64,000 nt of DNA from Bacteroidales bacterium UBA4116 (GCA_002381645.1 DFXE01000012.1:1-64000), one strand, 5' to 3'; shown: positions 44,516 through 54,355, counted from the stretch's first letter. Made by a program: numbers and translations. Notes: generated by a model from the sequence alone, not told the origin.

Positions 44516-46180
44516 ATGATCAAAGAAAACTTTATTAAGCTTTACGAAGAAAGCTTCCGCGATAACTGGAACCTGCCTGCTCTTACCGATTACAGTAAAG
44601 GAATTACCTATCATTTTGAGGATGTAGCAAAGCAAATAGCCCGTATTCATATTATTTTTGAAGAGTGCCAGGTACGTCGGGGTGATAAAATCGCCCTGGT
44701 CGGGAAAGATAGTTCGCGCTGGTGTATGGTGTATATGGCGGTTGTAACTTATGGGGCTATCATAGTTCCTGTTTTACAGGATTTCAGCTCGAACGATATT
44801 CATCATATTATTAATCATTCCGATTCTACTTTCCTTTTTGTCAGTGATAAGATATGGGATTCCCTGGAAGAGGAAAAAATCCCTGAGATACGCGGTGTGT
44901 TTTCTCTTTCCGATTTTCGTTGCCTGCACCAACGTGATGGTGAAAGTATCCAGAAGCTGATGAAGGCCCTCGATCATAAAATGAACGAAAAATATCCCGG
45001 AGGGTTTACAAAGGAGCATATAAAATATGCGGAACTGGATAACGACAAGGTGGTTTTAATAAACTATACTTCCGGTACTACCGGATTCAGTAAGGGTGTC
45101 ATGCTGACCGGCAATAACCTGGCCGGTAATATTACTTATGCAAAAACACTGGATGTGATTTTCCGGGGAGAAAAAATGTTGAGTTTTCTTCCGCTTGCCC
45201 ATGCTTATAGTTGTGCATTTAATTTTTTAGTTCCGATGGCTTTCGGCGCGCATGTTTATTTTTTGGGAAAAGTTCCTTCGCCGAAGATTCTGCTTAAAGC
45301 TTTTGAAGAGGTAAAGCCCAATTTAATTATAACCGTGCCGTTGATCCTGGAGAAAATATATAAGAAGATGATCCTGCCTCAATTAAACAAACGTACAATG
45401 AAACTGGCGCTGAATATTCCTCTGGTCGATAACCGTATATATGCACAGATACGAAAGCGCCTGATCGATGCGATGGGAGGGCGTTTCCGCGAAGTGATCG
45501 TTGGTGGGGCGGCTATGAACCAGGAGGTAACAGATTTTTTATATAAAATAAAATTCCCGTTTACCATCGGATATGGAATGACGGAATGTGCGCCGCTGAT
45601 TAGTTACGACAGTCACAAAGAATTTGTACCCGGTTCGTGCGGACAGATACTGAAAGGTATTATGGAGGTTCGTATAGATTCCGGTGATCCTTATTATACG
45701 GTTGGTGAAATCCAGGTCCGAGGAGAGAATGTAATGAAAGGATATTATAAAAACCAGGAAGCTACACAAAATGCTTTCACAGAGGATGGATGGCTGCATA
45801 CCGGGGATTTGGGAACGATAGATGAGAATAAAAGGATCTATATCAGGGGAAGAAGTAAAACGATGATCCTGGGCGCGAGCGGTCAGAATATTTACCCGGA
45901 AGAAATAGAATCGAAGTTAAACAATCTTCCTTTTGTAATGGAAAGCATTGTGGTTGAAAAAAACGGTAAATTAATAGGCCTGGTTTACCCGGATTACGAA
46001 TCGGTGGATAGTATGGGTATTTCCCATGAGGACCTGTCTACATTGATGGAAAAAAATCGCCAGGAAGTAAACAAACTTTTAGCCCCTTATGAAAATATAA
46101 CGAAATTACAACTCTACCCCACTGAGTTCGAAAAAACGCCGAAGAAGAGTATCAAACGTTATTTATACAGCAATTATTGA
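44516..46180 (+). CDS. long-chain fatty acid-CoA ligase (AMP-binding)
   Basis: Adenylate-forming enzyme of 554 residues. The P-loop-like motif NYTSGTTGFSKGVMLT, the A5 motif GYGMTECAP and the A7 motif WLHTGDLG are all present, with the C-terminal Lys in KTPKKSIKRY. It activates fatty acids to acyl-CoA via acyl-AMP. The start is the ATG at 44516; an in-frame TTG at 44462 is the -33 promoter element. Its 3' end overlaps ndh by 7 bp, tail to tail. Confidence 0.9.
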   Translation: MIKENFIKLYEESFRDNWNLPALTDYSKGITYHFEDVAKQIARIHIIFEECQVRRGDKIALVGKDSSRWCMVYMAVVTYGAIIVPVLQDFSSNDIHHIINHSDSTFLFVSDKIWDSLEEEKIPEIRGVFSLSDFRCLHQRDGESIQKLMKALDHKMNEKYPGGFTKEHIKYAELDNDKVVLINYTSGTTGFSKGVMLTGNNLAGNITYAKTLDVIFRGEKMLSFLPLAHAYSCAFNFLVPMAFGAHVYFLGKVPSPKILLKAFEEVKPNLIITVPLILEKIYKKMILPQLNKRTMKLALNIPLVDNRIYAQIRKRLIDAMGGRFREVIVGGAAMNQEVTDFLYKIKFPFTIGYGMTECAPLISYDSHKEFVPGSCGQILKGIMEVRIDSGDPYYTVGEIQVRGENVMKGYYKNQEATQNAFTEDGWLHTGDLGTIDENKRIYIRGRSKTMILGASGQNIYPEEIESKLNNLPFVMESIVVEKNGKLIGLVYPDYESVDSMGISHEDLSTLMEKNRQEVNKLLAPYENITKLQLYPTEFEKTPKKSIKRYLYSNY

Positions 46181-47478
46181 GAAAGATTTTCCTTTTCATT
46201 TTTGGAGGTTTTCGGAACATATAATATAAATCGCATGGACTGGTCATAGGTAATGTAATTCCAAATCCAGTTGATCAATACAAATAATTTGTTCTTTACG
46301 CCTAATATGGAACGCAAATGGACTAATAGCCAGACAAGCCACGCACTTATGCCTTTTAATTTAATACGGTGTAAGTCGGCTACTGCTTTATTTCTCCCGA
46401 TGGTAGCCAATGTGCCTAAATCTTTGTAATGGAAAGGCTCCAAAGGTTTTCCTGATTCCATTCTTTTAAAGTTTTTAGCAAGCAAATTTCCTTGTTGAAT
46501 GGCAACCTGAGCTACCTGCGGATGACCATTGGGGAATTTCTCTTCGGTTAACAAACAAACGTCTCCTATGGCATAAATATTGGAGAATCCTTTTATTTGG
46601 TTGAATTCATTTACAATGATGCGTCCTCCACGGCCTGTTTGCTCTTTTCCTATATTTTCAAAACGTGTGGCAGTAACTCCACTGACCCAGATTAATGTCC
46701 GGGTATCTATTGTATTGCCGTTGTCCAGGTAAACTTTTCCGTCCTTGTAATCTGTAACGAGGCTGTCACACCGGATGGTTACCCCCATTTCATCCAGCGT
46801 TTTTGCCGCATATTCCGATGCTTTTTCAGACATATTACCCAGTAATTTAGACGTTCCTTCCAATAAGTAAATATTCATTTTGTCGCTACCCAGATCGGGG
46901 TAATCTTTTGGTATAATAAAGCGCTTCATTTCGGAAATAGCCCCGGATAGTTCTACTCCCGTAGCACCTCCACCTACAACAACGATATTCAATAATGATT
47001 GTCTTTCATCTGCATCGGTAGATGTAATTGCTTTTTCGAGATTTGTAAGTATTCTATTACGTAAAGCCAGGCCTTCTTCAATTGTTTTCATGGGCATGGA
47101 ATATTTCATAATATTTTCGTTGCCATAAAAATTTGTTGTGGTACCCGAGGCAATGACCAGATAGTCGTAAGATAATCGTCCGATAGAGGTTTCTATATAA
47201 TTGTTTTCAGCCACAATTGCCGATACTTCCGCCAACCGGAAATAAAAATCTTTCCGTTTCTGGAACAGTTTGCGGTATGGAAAAGATATTTCATTGGATT
47301 CCAACCCGGCCGATGTTACCTGATAAAGTAGCGGTGGAAATTGGTGATAGTTGTTCTTATCGATCAATACAATCTGAAAATTGCTTTTTTTTAATTTATT
47401 TGCAAGTTCCAATCCCCCGAATCCTCCACCGATAATAACAATTCTCTTTTTATTTGTAATGGGTATATTGAAATTCAT
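46174..47478 (-). CDS. ndh: type II NADH dehydrogenase
   Basis: FAD-dependent NADH:quinone oxidoreductase of 434 residues. The FAD motif is IVIIGGGFGGLELA, the NADH motif is VVVGGGATGVELSGAI, and YAIGDVC is the second FAD contact. The C-terminal amphipathic region attaches it to the membrane. The ATG at 47478 fits the family; an ATG at 47505 would add nine residues. Tail-to-tail overlap with the acyl-CoA ligase gene. Confidence 0.92.
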   Translation of the reverse strand: MNFNIPITNKKRIVIIGGGFGGLELANKLKKSNFQIVLIDKNNYHQFPPLLYQVTSAGLESNEISFPYRKLFQKRKDFYFRLAEVSAIVAENNYIETSIGRLSYDYLVIASGTTTNFYGNENIMKYSMPMKTIEEGLALRNRILTNLEKAITSTDADERQSLLNIVVVGGGATGVELSGAISEMKRFIIPKDYPDLGSDKMNIYLLEGTSKLLGNMSEKASEYAAKTLDEMGVTIRCDSLVTDYKDGKVYLDNGNTIDTRTLIWVSGVTATRFENIGKEQTGRGGRIIVNEFNQIKGFSNIYAIGDVCLLTEEKFPNGHPQVAQVAIQQGNLLAKNFKRMESGKPLEPFHYKDLGTLATIGRNKAVADLHRIKLKGISAWLVWLLVHLRSILGVKNKLFVLINWIWNYITYDQSMRFILYVPKTSKNEKENLSQ

Positions 47479-47708
47479 ATATCTGGTTTTATTGTAATAA
47501 TACATAAGAACAGTTCTATAAACTATTTGTTACAAAATTCATTTGTAATTTTTGATCATCATCAAATCTTATCCGTCATATTCATGGTTAAAGAAATGTA
47601 AATGGATAGTGTTTTACATAATTTATTCGTTCTTTTGCAGAAAATTTGGGATACCTGTTTTCTGTCGGTACCTGAACTTTGTTTAACGATATTTATTGCA
47701 TACGGTTG

Positions 47709-48587
47709 ATGGCTGATAATAGAAAGATAAAATCTGTCTCTTTTTTTAATTCACGTTTTACTTCTGTGATTAGTATTGCTTTGGTACTTTTTTTATTGGG
47801 AATGATCTTTATTATGGGTTTCCTGGGGAATAAATTGTCGGATTATGTAAAGGAAAACATATCTTTTTCTGTTATATTAAAGGATAATCAGAGTGAGTCC
47901 GATATAAAGAGGATTCAAAAAAGCATGGATAATCTTCCGTTTATCAAATCTACTGAATATATATCGAAAGAGCAGGCTGCACGGGAGTTGGAAGAAGAGT
48001 TAGGCGAGAATCCCGAAACTTTCCTCGGATTTAATCCTCTACAGGCTTCTATTGAAGTGAAGCTGTATTCGGATTATGCTAACCCGGATAGTCTGCAGGT
48101 GATTGAAAAAAGGATTAAATCATATACGTCTGTTTCTGAACTCCTGTATAGAAAAGATATGATGGAAGTGGTTAATGATAACTTAAAACGTGTGGGTATT
48201 GTATTGTTTACACTGGCCATTATATTGATGGTTATCTCTTTTGTACTGATAAGTAATACCATTCGGCTGTTGATTTATTCCAAACGATTCCTGATCCATA
48301 CCATGCAGTTGGTAGGAGCTACCGCCGGTTTTATCAGGCGGCCGTTTATCAATTATAATATCGTAAGCGGTATATTAGCTTCTATTCTGGCAATATTATT
48401 ACTGATTGTATCGTTGTATTATTTGCAGCAGGAACTTTCCGGATTTGTGCAGTTATTAGATGCCGGTATGCTGGTGTTTGTTTTTTTAAGTGTATTTGTC
48501 TTGGGTATTCTTCTATCTGTAGTGGCTACTTATTTTGCTGTAAATAAATATTTACGGATGGAAGCCGATAAAATGTATTATATATAA
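47709..48587 (+). CDS. ftsX: cell division permease-like protein FtsX
   Basis: FtsX of 292 residues: a cytosolic N-terminus, first membrane helix, an extracytoplasmic domain (about 48-160) and three more helices. With FtsE (not in this window) it controls septal peptidoglycan hydrolysis. The ATG at 47709 gives the usual start (MADNRKIKSVSFFNSRF). It opens the conserved ftsX-DUF3098-uppP-truB-queA-folK series. Confidence 0.93.
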   Translation: MADNRKIKSVSFFNSRFTSVISIALVLFLLGMIFIMGFLGNKLSDYVKENISFSVILKDNQSESDIKRIQKSMDNLPFIKSTEYISKEQAARELEEELGENPETFLGFNPLQASIEVKLYSDYANPDSLQVIEKRIKSYTSVSELLYRKDMMEVVNDNLKRVGIVLFTLAIILMVISFVLISNTIRLLIYSKRFLIHTMQLVGATAGFIRRPFINYNIVSGILASILAILLLIVSLYYLQQELSGFVQLLDAGMLVFVFLSVFVLGILLSVVATYFAVNKYLRMEADKMYYI

Positions 48588-48601
48588 AACATAAATAACA
48601 A

Positions 48602-48844
48602 ATGACAAAAAAAGATTTTGCTTTCGGAAAAGATAATTTCATTCTTATCGCTGTCTCCGTAGTGATAATTATTATCGGATTTATATTAATGAGCGGCGGT
48701 GGATCCGATGACGGCGTATCTTTTAATCCGGCAATTTTCAGCACTCAACGTATAGTTATAGCCCCCATTGTGTGTATGATAGGATTTGGATTAATGGTAT
48801 TTGCTATTTTGAAAAACAGTAAAGAGAATAAATCTGAACAATGA
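48602..48844 (+). CDS. DUF3098 membrane protein
   Basis: Protein of 80 residues with two membrane helices (about 13-30 and 50-68) and the family start FAFGKDNF. It is found between ftsX and uppP in Bacteroidota; function unknown. Its stop overlaps the uppP start by 4 bp. Confidence 0.88.
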   Translation: MTKKDFAFGKDNFILIAVSVVIIIIGFILMSGGGSDDGVSFNPAIFSTQRIVIAPIVCMIGFGLMVFAILKNSKENKSEQ

Positions 48845-49638
48845 GTTGGTTTGAAGCCCTAATTTTGGGGATTATTCAGGGGCTGACCGAGTTTCTGCCG
48901 GTCAGCAGCAGCGGACATTTAATAATAGGAAGCGAATTGTTCGGATTAAATGGTGAAGAAAATCTGACATTCGCAGTAGCTGTGCATACGGCTACTGTTT
49001 TGAGTACGATTGTAGTTTTGTGGAGTGAAGTTTCGGTTCTTTTTAAAGGCTTCTTCAGCTTTAAATGGAATGAGGAAACACAAATGGTATGTAAGATTTT
49101 GTTGTCAATGATTCCTGTGGGTATTGTTGGCGTTTTTTTTAAAGATTATGTGGAAGCAATTTTCGGAAGCGGGATATTATTAGTTGGTTGCATGCTATTG
49201 GTTACTGCGGCTCTGCTTGCTTTTTCTTATTATGCCAAACCACGACAGAAAGAAGAGATTTCTTTTAAAGATGCTTTTATTATCGGAGTTGCACAAGCCT
49301 GCGCTGTCTTACCAGGATTATCACGTTCGGGAACCACAATTGCAACAGGATTATTGTTGGGCAATAAAAAAGAACAGGTAGCCAAATTCTCTTTTTTAAT
49401 GGTTATCATCCCTATACTTGGGGAAGCTTTTCTCGATTTAATGAAAGGAGAGTTTTCTGCAGAGGCATCCGGTATTTCAACAGTTGCTTTAATAACCGGT
49501 TTTCTCGCGGCATTTATTTCGGGGACGATAGCCTGTAAATGGATGATCAATCTGGTGAAAAATGGAAAACTTATTTATTTTGCATATTACTGTGTGGCAG
49601 CCGGATTGCTGGCTATTATATACTCTGTTATAAATTAA
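48841..49638 (+). CDS. uppP: undecaprenyl-diphosphatase
   Basis: BacA-type integral membrane phosphatase of 265 residues that recycles undecaprenyl diphosphate to the monophosphate carrier for peptidoglycan and glycan export. Motifs are GLTEFLPVSSSGHL near residue 15 and PGLSRSGTTIATGLLLG near residue 157. It overlaps DUF3098 by 4 bp and truB by 1 bp. Confidence 0.96.
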   Translation: MSWFEALILGIIQGLTEFLPVSSSGHLIIGSELFGLNGEENLTFAVAVHTATVLSTIVVLWSEVSVLFKGFFSFKWNEETQMVCKILLSMIPVGIVGVFFKDYVEAIFGSGILLVGCMLLVTAALLAFSYYAKPRQKEEISFKDAFIIGVAQACAVLPGLSRSGTTIATGLLLGNKKEQVAKFSFLMVIIPILGEAFLDLMKGEFSAEASGISTVALITGFLAAFISGTIACKWMINLVKNGKLIYFAYYCVAAGLLAIIYSVIN

Positions 49639-50351
49639 TGGGAAAAGATTTTTTTGCCGGGGAGGTACTTTATTTTAATAAACCGATAGGTTGGACGTCT
49701 TTTGACTTGGTAAACAGGTTTCGTTATAAATTATCTCGGAAACTGGATGTGAAAAAGATAAAAGTCGGGCATGCCGGTACATTAGATCCTTTAGCTACCG
49801 GTGTTATGATATTGTGTACCGGAAGGGCAACAAAGCGGATTGATGAATTCCAATACCAGACAAAAGAATATGTGGCTACATTGAAATTAGGTGAAACCAC
49901 GCCTTCTTTCGATCTGGAGAAAGAGATAGACGCTGTTTATCCGACAGATCATATAACCTGTGACCTTGTGGAAGAGACTTTGAAACGGTTTGTAGGATCG
50001 ATAGAACAAATACCGCCTATGTTTTCGGCTGTAAAAGTTAATGGACGAAGAGCTTATAAGTTTGCACGAAAAGGGCGGGAGGTTGAACTTAAGGCTAAAA
50101 CATTGGTTATTGATGAACTGGAATTGCTCGAATGTGACCTTCCGGTTATCAAAATACGGGTGGTATGCAGTAAAGGAACGTATATTCGTGCATTAGCACG
50201 GGATATCGGTGAAGCGCTGGATTCGGGTGCCCACCTTATCGCCCTTGAAAGAACGCGAATTGGTGAAGTTACGCTGGAAAAGTGTTTGTCTGCCGAAGAT
50301 ATCGATTCTTTTCTTGATAATATTGAAATTGAAACAAAAGAAAATATATAA
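49638..50351 (+). CDS. truB: tRNA pseudouridine(55) synthase
   Basis: TruB of 237 residues, which makes pseudouridine 55 in the T-loop of tRNAs. The catalytic Asp is in GHAGTLDPLATGVM near residue 40. The ATG at 49638 sits in the uppP stop codon (TAATG); a longer in-frame extension into uppP is not credible. Confidence 0.95.
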   Translation: MGKDFFAGEVLYFNKPIGWTSFDLVNRFRYKLSRKLDVKKIKVGHAGTLDPLATGVMILCTGRATKRIDEFQYQTKEYVATLKLGETTPSFDLEKEIDAVYPTDHITCDLVEETLKRFVGSIEQIPPMFSAVKVNGRRAYKFARKGREVELKAKTLVIDELELLECDLPVIKIRVVCSKGTYIRALARDIGEALDSGAHLIALERTRIGEVTLEKCLSAEDIDSFLDNIEIETKENI

Positions 50352-50356
50352 GAATT

Positions 50357-51406
50357 ATGAAGCTTTCTAAATTCAGATTTAATTTACCGGAGGAGTTGAT
50401 CGCATTGCATCCGGCAAAAAACAGGGACGAATCGAGAATGATGGTGTTGCACCGTAAAACCGGTGAAATGGAACACAAAGTTTTCAAAGATATTTTAGAT
50501 TATTTTGAGGCAAAAGATGTTTTTGTCTTTAATAATACGAAAGTGTTTCCGGCGCGGTTATATGGTAATAAAGAAAAAACCGGTGCCCGGATTGAAGTCT
50601 TTTTGCTTCGCGAGTTGAATGAAGACCTGCGTTTGTGGGATGTTTTGGTTGATCCGGCACGTAAAATCCGCATTGGTAATAAACTCTATTTCGGTGAAGA
50701 CGATTCTATGGTAGCGGAAGTAATTGATAACACTACTTCCCGTGGACGTACACTGCGTTTTCTTTATGACGGCAGTCATGATGAATTTAAAAAAGCGCTT
50801 TATTCATTGGGAGAAACACCGCTTCCTAAGTATATCGACAGACCTGTAGAACCTGAAGATGAGGATAGATACCAGAATATCTTTGCAAAGGAGGAAGGTG
50901 CCGTTGTTGCACCTGCAGCAGGCTTACATTTTAGTCGTGAACTTATGAAACGACTGGAGATCAAAGATTGCCGTTTTGCTTTTCTTACTGTTCATTCCGG
51001 TCTGGGGAATTTCAGGGAAATTGATGTGGAAGACCTGACAAAACATAAGATGGATTCGGAACAGATGGTAATAAACAGCGATGTTGTTAAAATTGTCAAT
51101 ACAGGAAAAGACGATAACCGTCAGATTTGTGCCGTAGGAACCTCTGTAATGCGGGCTATTGAAACAGCTGTAAGCACTGATGGCCATCTGAAAGAATTTG
51201 AAGGCTGGACGAACAAATTTATTTTTCCCCCTTATGATTTTAGCGTAGCTACCCGTATGGTCACCAATTTCCATTTGCCTCTTTCAACTCTTTTGATGAT
51301 GACTGCTTCATTCGGTGGTTACGATCTTACTATGGAGGCATATCAGGTAGCTATAAAGGAAGGTTACCGTTTCGGTGCTTATGGTGATGCTATGCTTATC
51401 ATCTGA
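50357..51406 (+). CDS. queA: S-adenosylmethionine:tRNA ribosyltransferase-isomerase
   Basis: Queuosine enzyme of 349 residues that transfers the ribosyl part of SAM to 7-aminomethyl-7-deazaguanine in tRNA, forming epoxyqueuosine. Motifs include the N-terminal FRFNLPEELIALHPA and C-terminal TNFHLPLSTLLMM. Length is normal. It lies 5 bp after truB and 11 bp before folK. Confidence 0.96.
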   Translation: MKLSKFRFNLPEELIALHPAKNRDESRMMVLHRKTGEMEHKVFKDILDYFEAKDVFVFNNTKVFPARLYGNKEKTGARIEVFLLRELNEDLRLWDVLVDPARKIRIGNKLYFGEDDSMVAEVIDNTTSRGRTLRFLYDGSHDEFKKALYSLGETPLPKYIDRPVEPEDEDRYQNIFAKEEGAVVAPAAGLHFSRELMKRLEIKDCRFAFLTVHSGLGNFREIDVEDLTKHKMDSEQMVINSDVVKIVNTGKDDNRQICAVGTSVMRAIETAVSTDGHLKEFEGWTNKFIFPPYDFSVATRMVTNFHLPLSTLLMMTASFGGYDLTMEAYQVAIKEGYRFGAYGDAMLII

Positions 51407-51417
51407 TTTCAAAAATA

Positions 51418-51882
51418 ATGGCTACAGCATATCTTGGTTTAGGTACCAATCTGGGCTTAAAGAAGAGAAATATAATAACAGCGGCCGGGCTGTTAGCTGA
51501 AAGGGTGGGAGAGATTCTCGCCCTTTCTAATCTTTACGAAACCAATCCATGGGGATTTATTTCTGAAAATACCTTTTTAAATGCTGCTCTCATTATTGAA
51601 ACTTCTTTGGACCCATTTAGTTTGCTGGATGAGACTCAAAAGATAGAAAAAGATATGGGGCGGGAGGATAAAAGTGCCGGATCGTATCATGACCGTATTA
51701 TAGATATTGACATATTAATGTACGAGGATTTAATAATTAATACGGATGAATTAATTATTCCACATCCTTTAATGCATGAACGCAGTTTTGTGATCGGACC
51801 ACTGGCTGAGATTGCCGCAACATTAAAACACCCGGTTTTAAAAAAAACAATAGGAGAAATATATTTATCGCTTCCGATGTAA
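51418..51882 (+). CDS. folK: 2-amino-4-hydroxy-6-hydroxymethyldihydropteridine pyrophosphokinase
   Basis: HPPK of 154 residues, which transfers pyrophosphate from ATP to the pterin in folate synthesis. The family motifs YLGLGTNLG at the start, ETNPWG and RIIDIDILMYED (metal-binding Asp) are intact. It closes the ftsX-to-folK operon. Confidence 0.95.
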   Translation: MATAYLGLGTNLGLKKRNIITAAGLLAERVGEILALSNLYETNPWGFISENTFLNAALIIETSLDPFSLLDETQKIEKDMGREDKSAGSYHDRIIDIDILMYEDLIINTDELIIPHPLMHERSFVIGPLAEIAATLKHPVLKKTIGEIYLSLPM

Positions 51883-51897
51883 ATAAAAAAAAATAAT

Positions 51898-51905
51898 TAT
51901 CTTTG
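51898..51905 (+). promoter_or_regulatory. -7 element of metK
   Basis: TATCTTTG is an exact match to TAnnTTTG. The predicted start near 51909 places the riboswitch at the very 5' end of the transcript. A -33 TTTG is not evident. Confidence 0.55.
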
Positions 51906-51915
51906 GAGCCGAATT

Positions 51916-51968
51916 GATGTGGACAGATTTGTATTGCTTGCAACCACAGGAAAAAATGCTAAAACAAC
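51916..51968 (+). promoter_or_regulatory. SAM-II-like riboswitch upstream of metK
   Basis: P1 is TGTGG (51918-51922) with CCACA (51944-51948). The enclosed loop contains GATTTGTATTGCTTGCAA, and the downstream pseudoknot strand is AAAAAATGCTAAAACA (51951-51966). GATTTG, GCTTGCA before the 3' P1 strand and GCTAAA are the hallmarks of the SAM-II (SAM_alpha) class, known from alphaproteobacteria and Bacteroidota. The aptamer lies about 80 nt before the metK ATG, further than usual for direct occlusion of the ribosome site. Confidence 0.78.
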
Positions 51969-52047
51969 TATCTTCTTGTTTTATTTTACCAATCACATCT
52001 CTTTTCCATTATCAATTCATTACTAAAACACTATAATAAAAAAAGTA

Positions 52048-53337
52048 ATGAGTTATTTATTTACGTCCGAATCGGTGTCGGAAGGGCATCCGGACAAAGT
52101 TGCAGATCAGATATCAGATGCTTTGCTTGATGAATTCCTCGCATACGACAGGAGTTCCAAAGTTGCTTGTGAAACATTGGTTACCACCGGACAGGTAGTT
52201 TTGGCCGGTGAAGTTAAATCGAGCGCATATGTAGATGTGCAGGAAGTGGCACGTACTGTTATTGAAAAGATTGGCTATACAAAAAGCGAATATCAGTTTG
52301 AAGCAAAATCTTGCGGCGTTTTTTCAGCCATTCATGAACAGAGCGGTGATATAAACCGCGGGGTAGAAAGAAATGATCCTTATAATCAGGGTGCCGGAGA
52401 TCAGGGTATGATGTTTGGATATGCTACCAATGAAACCGAAAACTATATGCCTCTTGCTTTGGATCTTTCCCACAGCCTTTTGCAGGAGTTGGCATTTATC
52501 CGTAAAAATGAACCGGGTTTGATGCCCTACTTGCGTCCGGATGCCAAAAGTCAGGTTACTATTGAATATGAGGATAATGGTTCACCGCTGCGTATTGATA
52601 CAATTGTTATATCAACACAGCATGATGAATTTGTAGAACCCAAAGGTATTACGCAGGAAGAAGCGGATAATGCGATGCAACAGCGTATTGCTATTGATGT
52701 GAAAAATATTCTTATTCCCCGGGTAAAGGCAAAATATCCTGTTTATGTACAGGCTTTATTCAATGAAAATATAACTTATCATGTAAATCCGACAGGAAAG
52801 TTTGTTATAGGAGGTCCGCATGGAGATACGGGACTAACTGGACGTAAGATAATTGTCGATACGTATGGAGGCAAAGGCGCTCATGGAGGAGGTGCATTTT
52901 CGGGAAAAGATCCTTCCAAAGTAGATCGTTCTGCTGCTTACGCCGCCCGTCATATCGCTAAAAACCTGGTTGCAGCTGGTGTGGCTGATGAAATATTGGT
53001 TCAAGTGTCTTATGCTATTGGTGTACCAACCCCGATGAATATATTTGTTAATTCCTACAACAGGAGTAAAGTGAACCTCAGCGATGGGGAAATAGCCCAG
53101 AAAATAGAGCAAATATTTGATATGCGGCCCAAAGCTATCGAAGACAGGTTAAAATTACGTAATCCGATATATCTGGAAACAGCTTCTTATGGCCATATGG
53201 GAAGAAAACCGGAGACTAAAACTAAAACGTTCGTGTCAAGGTATAATAGAGAACCTGTGGTGGTAGATGTGGAACTTTTTACGTGGGAAAAATTAGATTA
53301 CGTTGAAAAAATAAAAGATATATTTGGACTAAAATAA
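52048..53337 (+). CDS. metK: S-adenosylmethionine synthase
   Basis: MetK of 429 residues; makes SAM from methionine and ATP. The three-domain fold is marked by TSESVSEGHPDKVADQISDA at the start (ATP/K+ site), GAGDQGMMFGY and GGGAFSGKDPSKVDRSAAY. A SAM-II-like riboswitch in its leader gives feedback by the product. A strong terminator ends the transcript at 53345-53383. Confidence 0.98.
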   Translation: MSYLFTSESVSEGHPDKVADQISDALLDEFLAYDRSSKVACETLVTTGQVVLAGEVKSSAYVDVQEVARTVIEKIGYTKSEYQFEAKSCGVFSAIHEQSGDINRGVERNDPYNQGAGDQGMMFGYATNETENYMPLALDLSHSLLQELAFIRKNEPGLMPYLRPDAKSQVTIEYEDNGSPLRIDTIVISTQHDEFVEPKGITQEEADNAMQQRIAIDVKNILIPRVKAKYPVYVQALFNENITYHVNPTGKFVIGGPHGDTGLTGRKIIVDTYGGKGAHGGGAFSGKDPSKVDRSAAYAARHIAKNLVAAGVADEILVQVSYAIGVPTPMNIFVNSYNRSKVNLSDGEIAQKIEQIFDMRPKAIEDRLKLRNPIYLETASYGHMGRKPETKTKTFVSRYNREPVVVDVELFTWEKLDYVEKIKDIFGLK

Positions 53338-53344
53338 TCGAAAT

Positions 53345-53383
53345 AAACTTACCTTCATATTAATAACTGAAGGTAAGTTTTTT
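53345..53383 (+). terminator. intrinsic terminator after metK
   Basis: A perfect 13-bp stem, AAACTTACCTTCA (53345-53357) with TGAAGGTAAGTTT (53368-53380), encloses a 10-nt loop and is followed by a T run. Confidence 0.93.
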
Positions 53384-53506
53384 AAAGTTTTTTGTTGTAT
53401 TGTATAAATATTCTTTTTATTTTTGTATTGAAAAGACGTATATGTCTTTGTTTAATAAACGCCAAAACAAGAAACAGAGTATTATTCTGTTTAAAAACAC
53501 AAAAGT

Positions 53507-54355
53507 ATGAAGGATTTACTTTTTTTACCCCAGCAATTGCCGTTTTCATCCGATCTGAATATAGAATTTCATTATTATGAAATAAAGGCAAGGACTTTTT
53601 TTGAAAAAGAAAATGTAAATTATAATAATATATATTTTCTTTTAGAAGGGAGTTTAAATGTTAGTTATGATGGATTTTCCAATGTAAAAATCAACAGTAT
53701 GGAATTTTTTATGATTCCAAAGTTATCTGACCGGTCTATTTTAAGTTTTGAAAACGGCCGGATAATTATAGTTACTTTCGAATCGTTTAAAAGTATTTGT
53801 GATAAACTGGCTTTTAAAGCCTATTCTACCATTGCATCAAAAAGTGAATATGTTTTCAGACCTTTACCTATCCGGTGTGTTTTAAAAGATTTTTTGTCTT
53901 TGCTCATCCAGTATATCGATTACAGGATAAACTTGTCTCAGATGTGCGAATTGAAATTTTATGAGTTATTTCTGTTATTGAGAAAATTTTATGACAAAGA
54001 AGAGCTTTCCAATCTTTTTCATCCGGTATTGGGAAAATCACCTGATTTCAAAGAGAAGGTGATATATAATTACCAAAAGGTCAATAATGTGGAGGAACTT
54101 GCAAAAAAATTAGGAATGAGCAGGACTAATCTGGATGTTAAATTTAAAAAGGAATTTGGTATGTCTCCATTACAGTGGATGCTTAAACAAAAAGCCAAAC
54201 ATATTAAATTCAGTATGTTGGAGCCAGAGAATACGCTTACTGATATCATGCACAAATTTAATTTTAATTCTCCAACCCACCTGAACCGATTTTGTAAACA
54301 ACAGTTTGGGTGCTCTCCTTCAGAGTTGCGGAAAAAACTTAACGAAAATGGATAA
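53507..54355 (+). CDS. AraC-family transcriptional regulator
   Basis: Regulator of 282 residues with an N-terminal cupin-like sensor half and a C-terminal double helix-turn-helix (about 180-278): VEELAKKLGMSRTNLDVKFK and LTDIMHKFNFNSPTHLNRFC, ending with FGCSPSELRKK. The effector is unknown. It stands alone between metK and the clostripain-like gene, which has its own promoter. Confidence 0.88.
   Translation: MKDLLFLPQQLPFSSDLNIEFHYYEIKARTFFEKENVNYNNIYFLLEGSLNVSYDGFSNVKINSMEFFMIPKLSDRSILSFENGRIIIVTFESFKSICDKLAFKAYSTIASKSEYVFRPLPIRCVLKDFLSLLIQYIDYRINLSQMCELKFYELFLLLRKFYDKEELSNLFHPVLGKSPDFKEKVIYNYQKVNNVEELAKKLGMSRTNLDVKFKKEFGMSPLQWMLKQKAKHIKFSMLEPENTLTDIMHKFNFNSPTHLNRFCKQQFGCSPSELRKKLNENG

Noticed and set aside
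51961..51982. AAAACAA/TTGTTTT hairpin after the SAM-II-like aptamer as a terminator
   Set aside because: The stem is nearly all A/T and would be unstable; forming when SAM is absent, it would also give the wrong direction of control.
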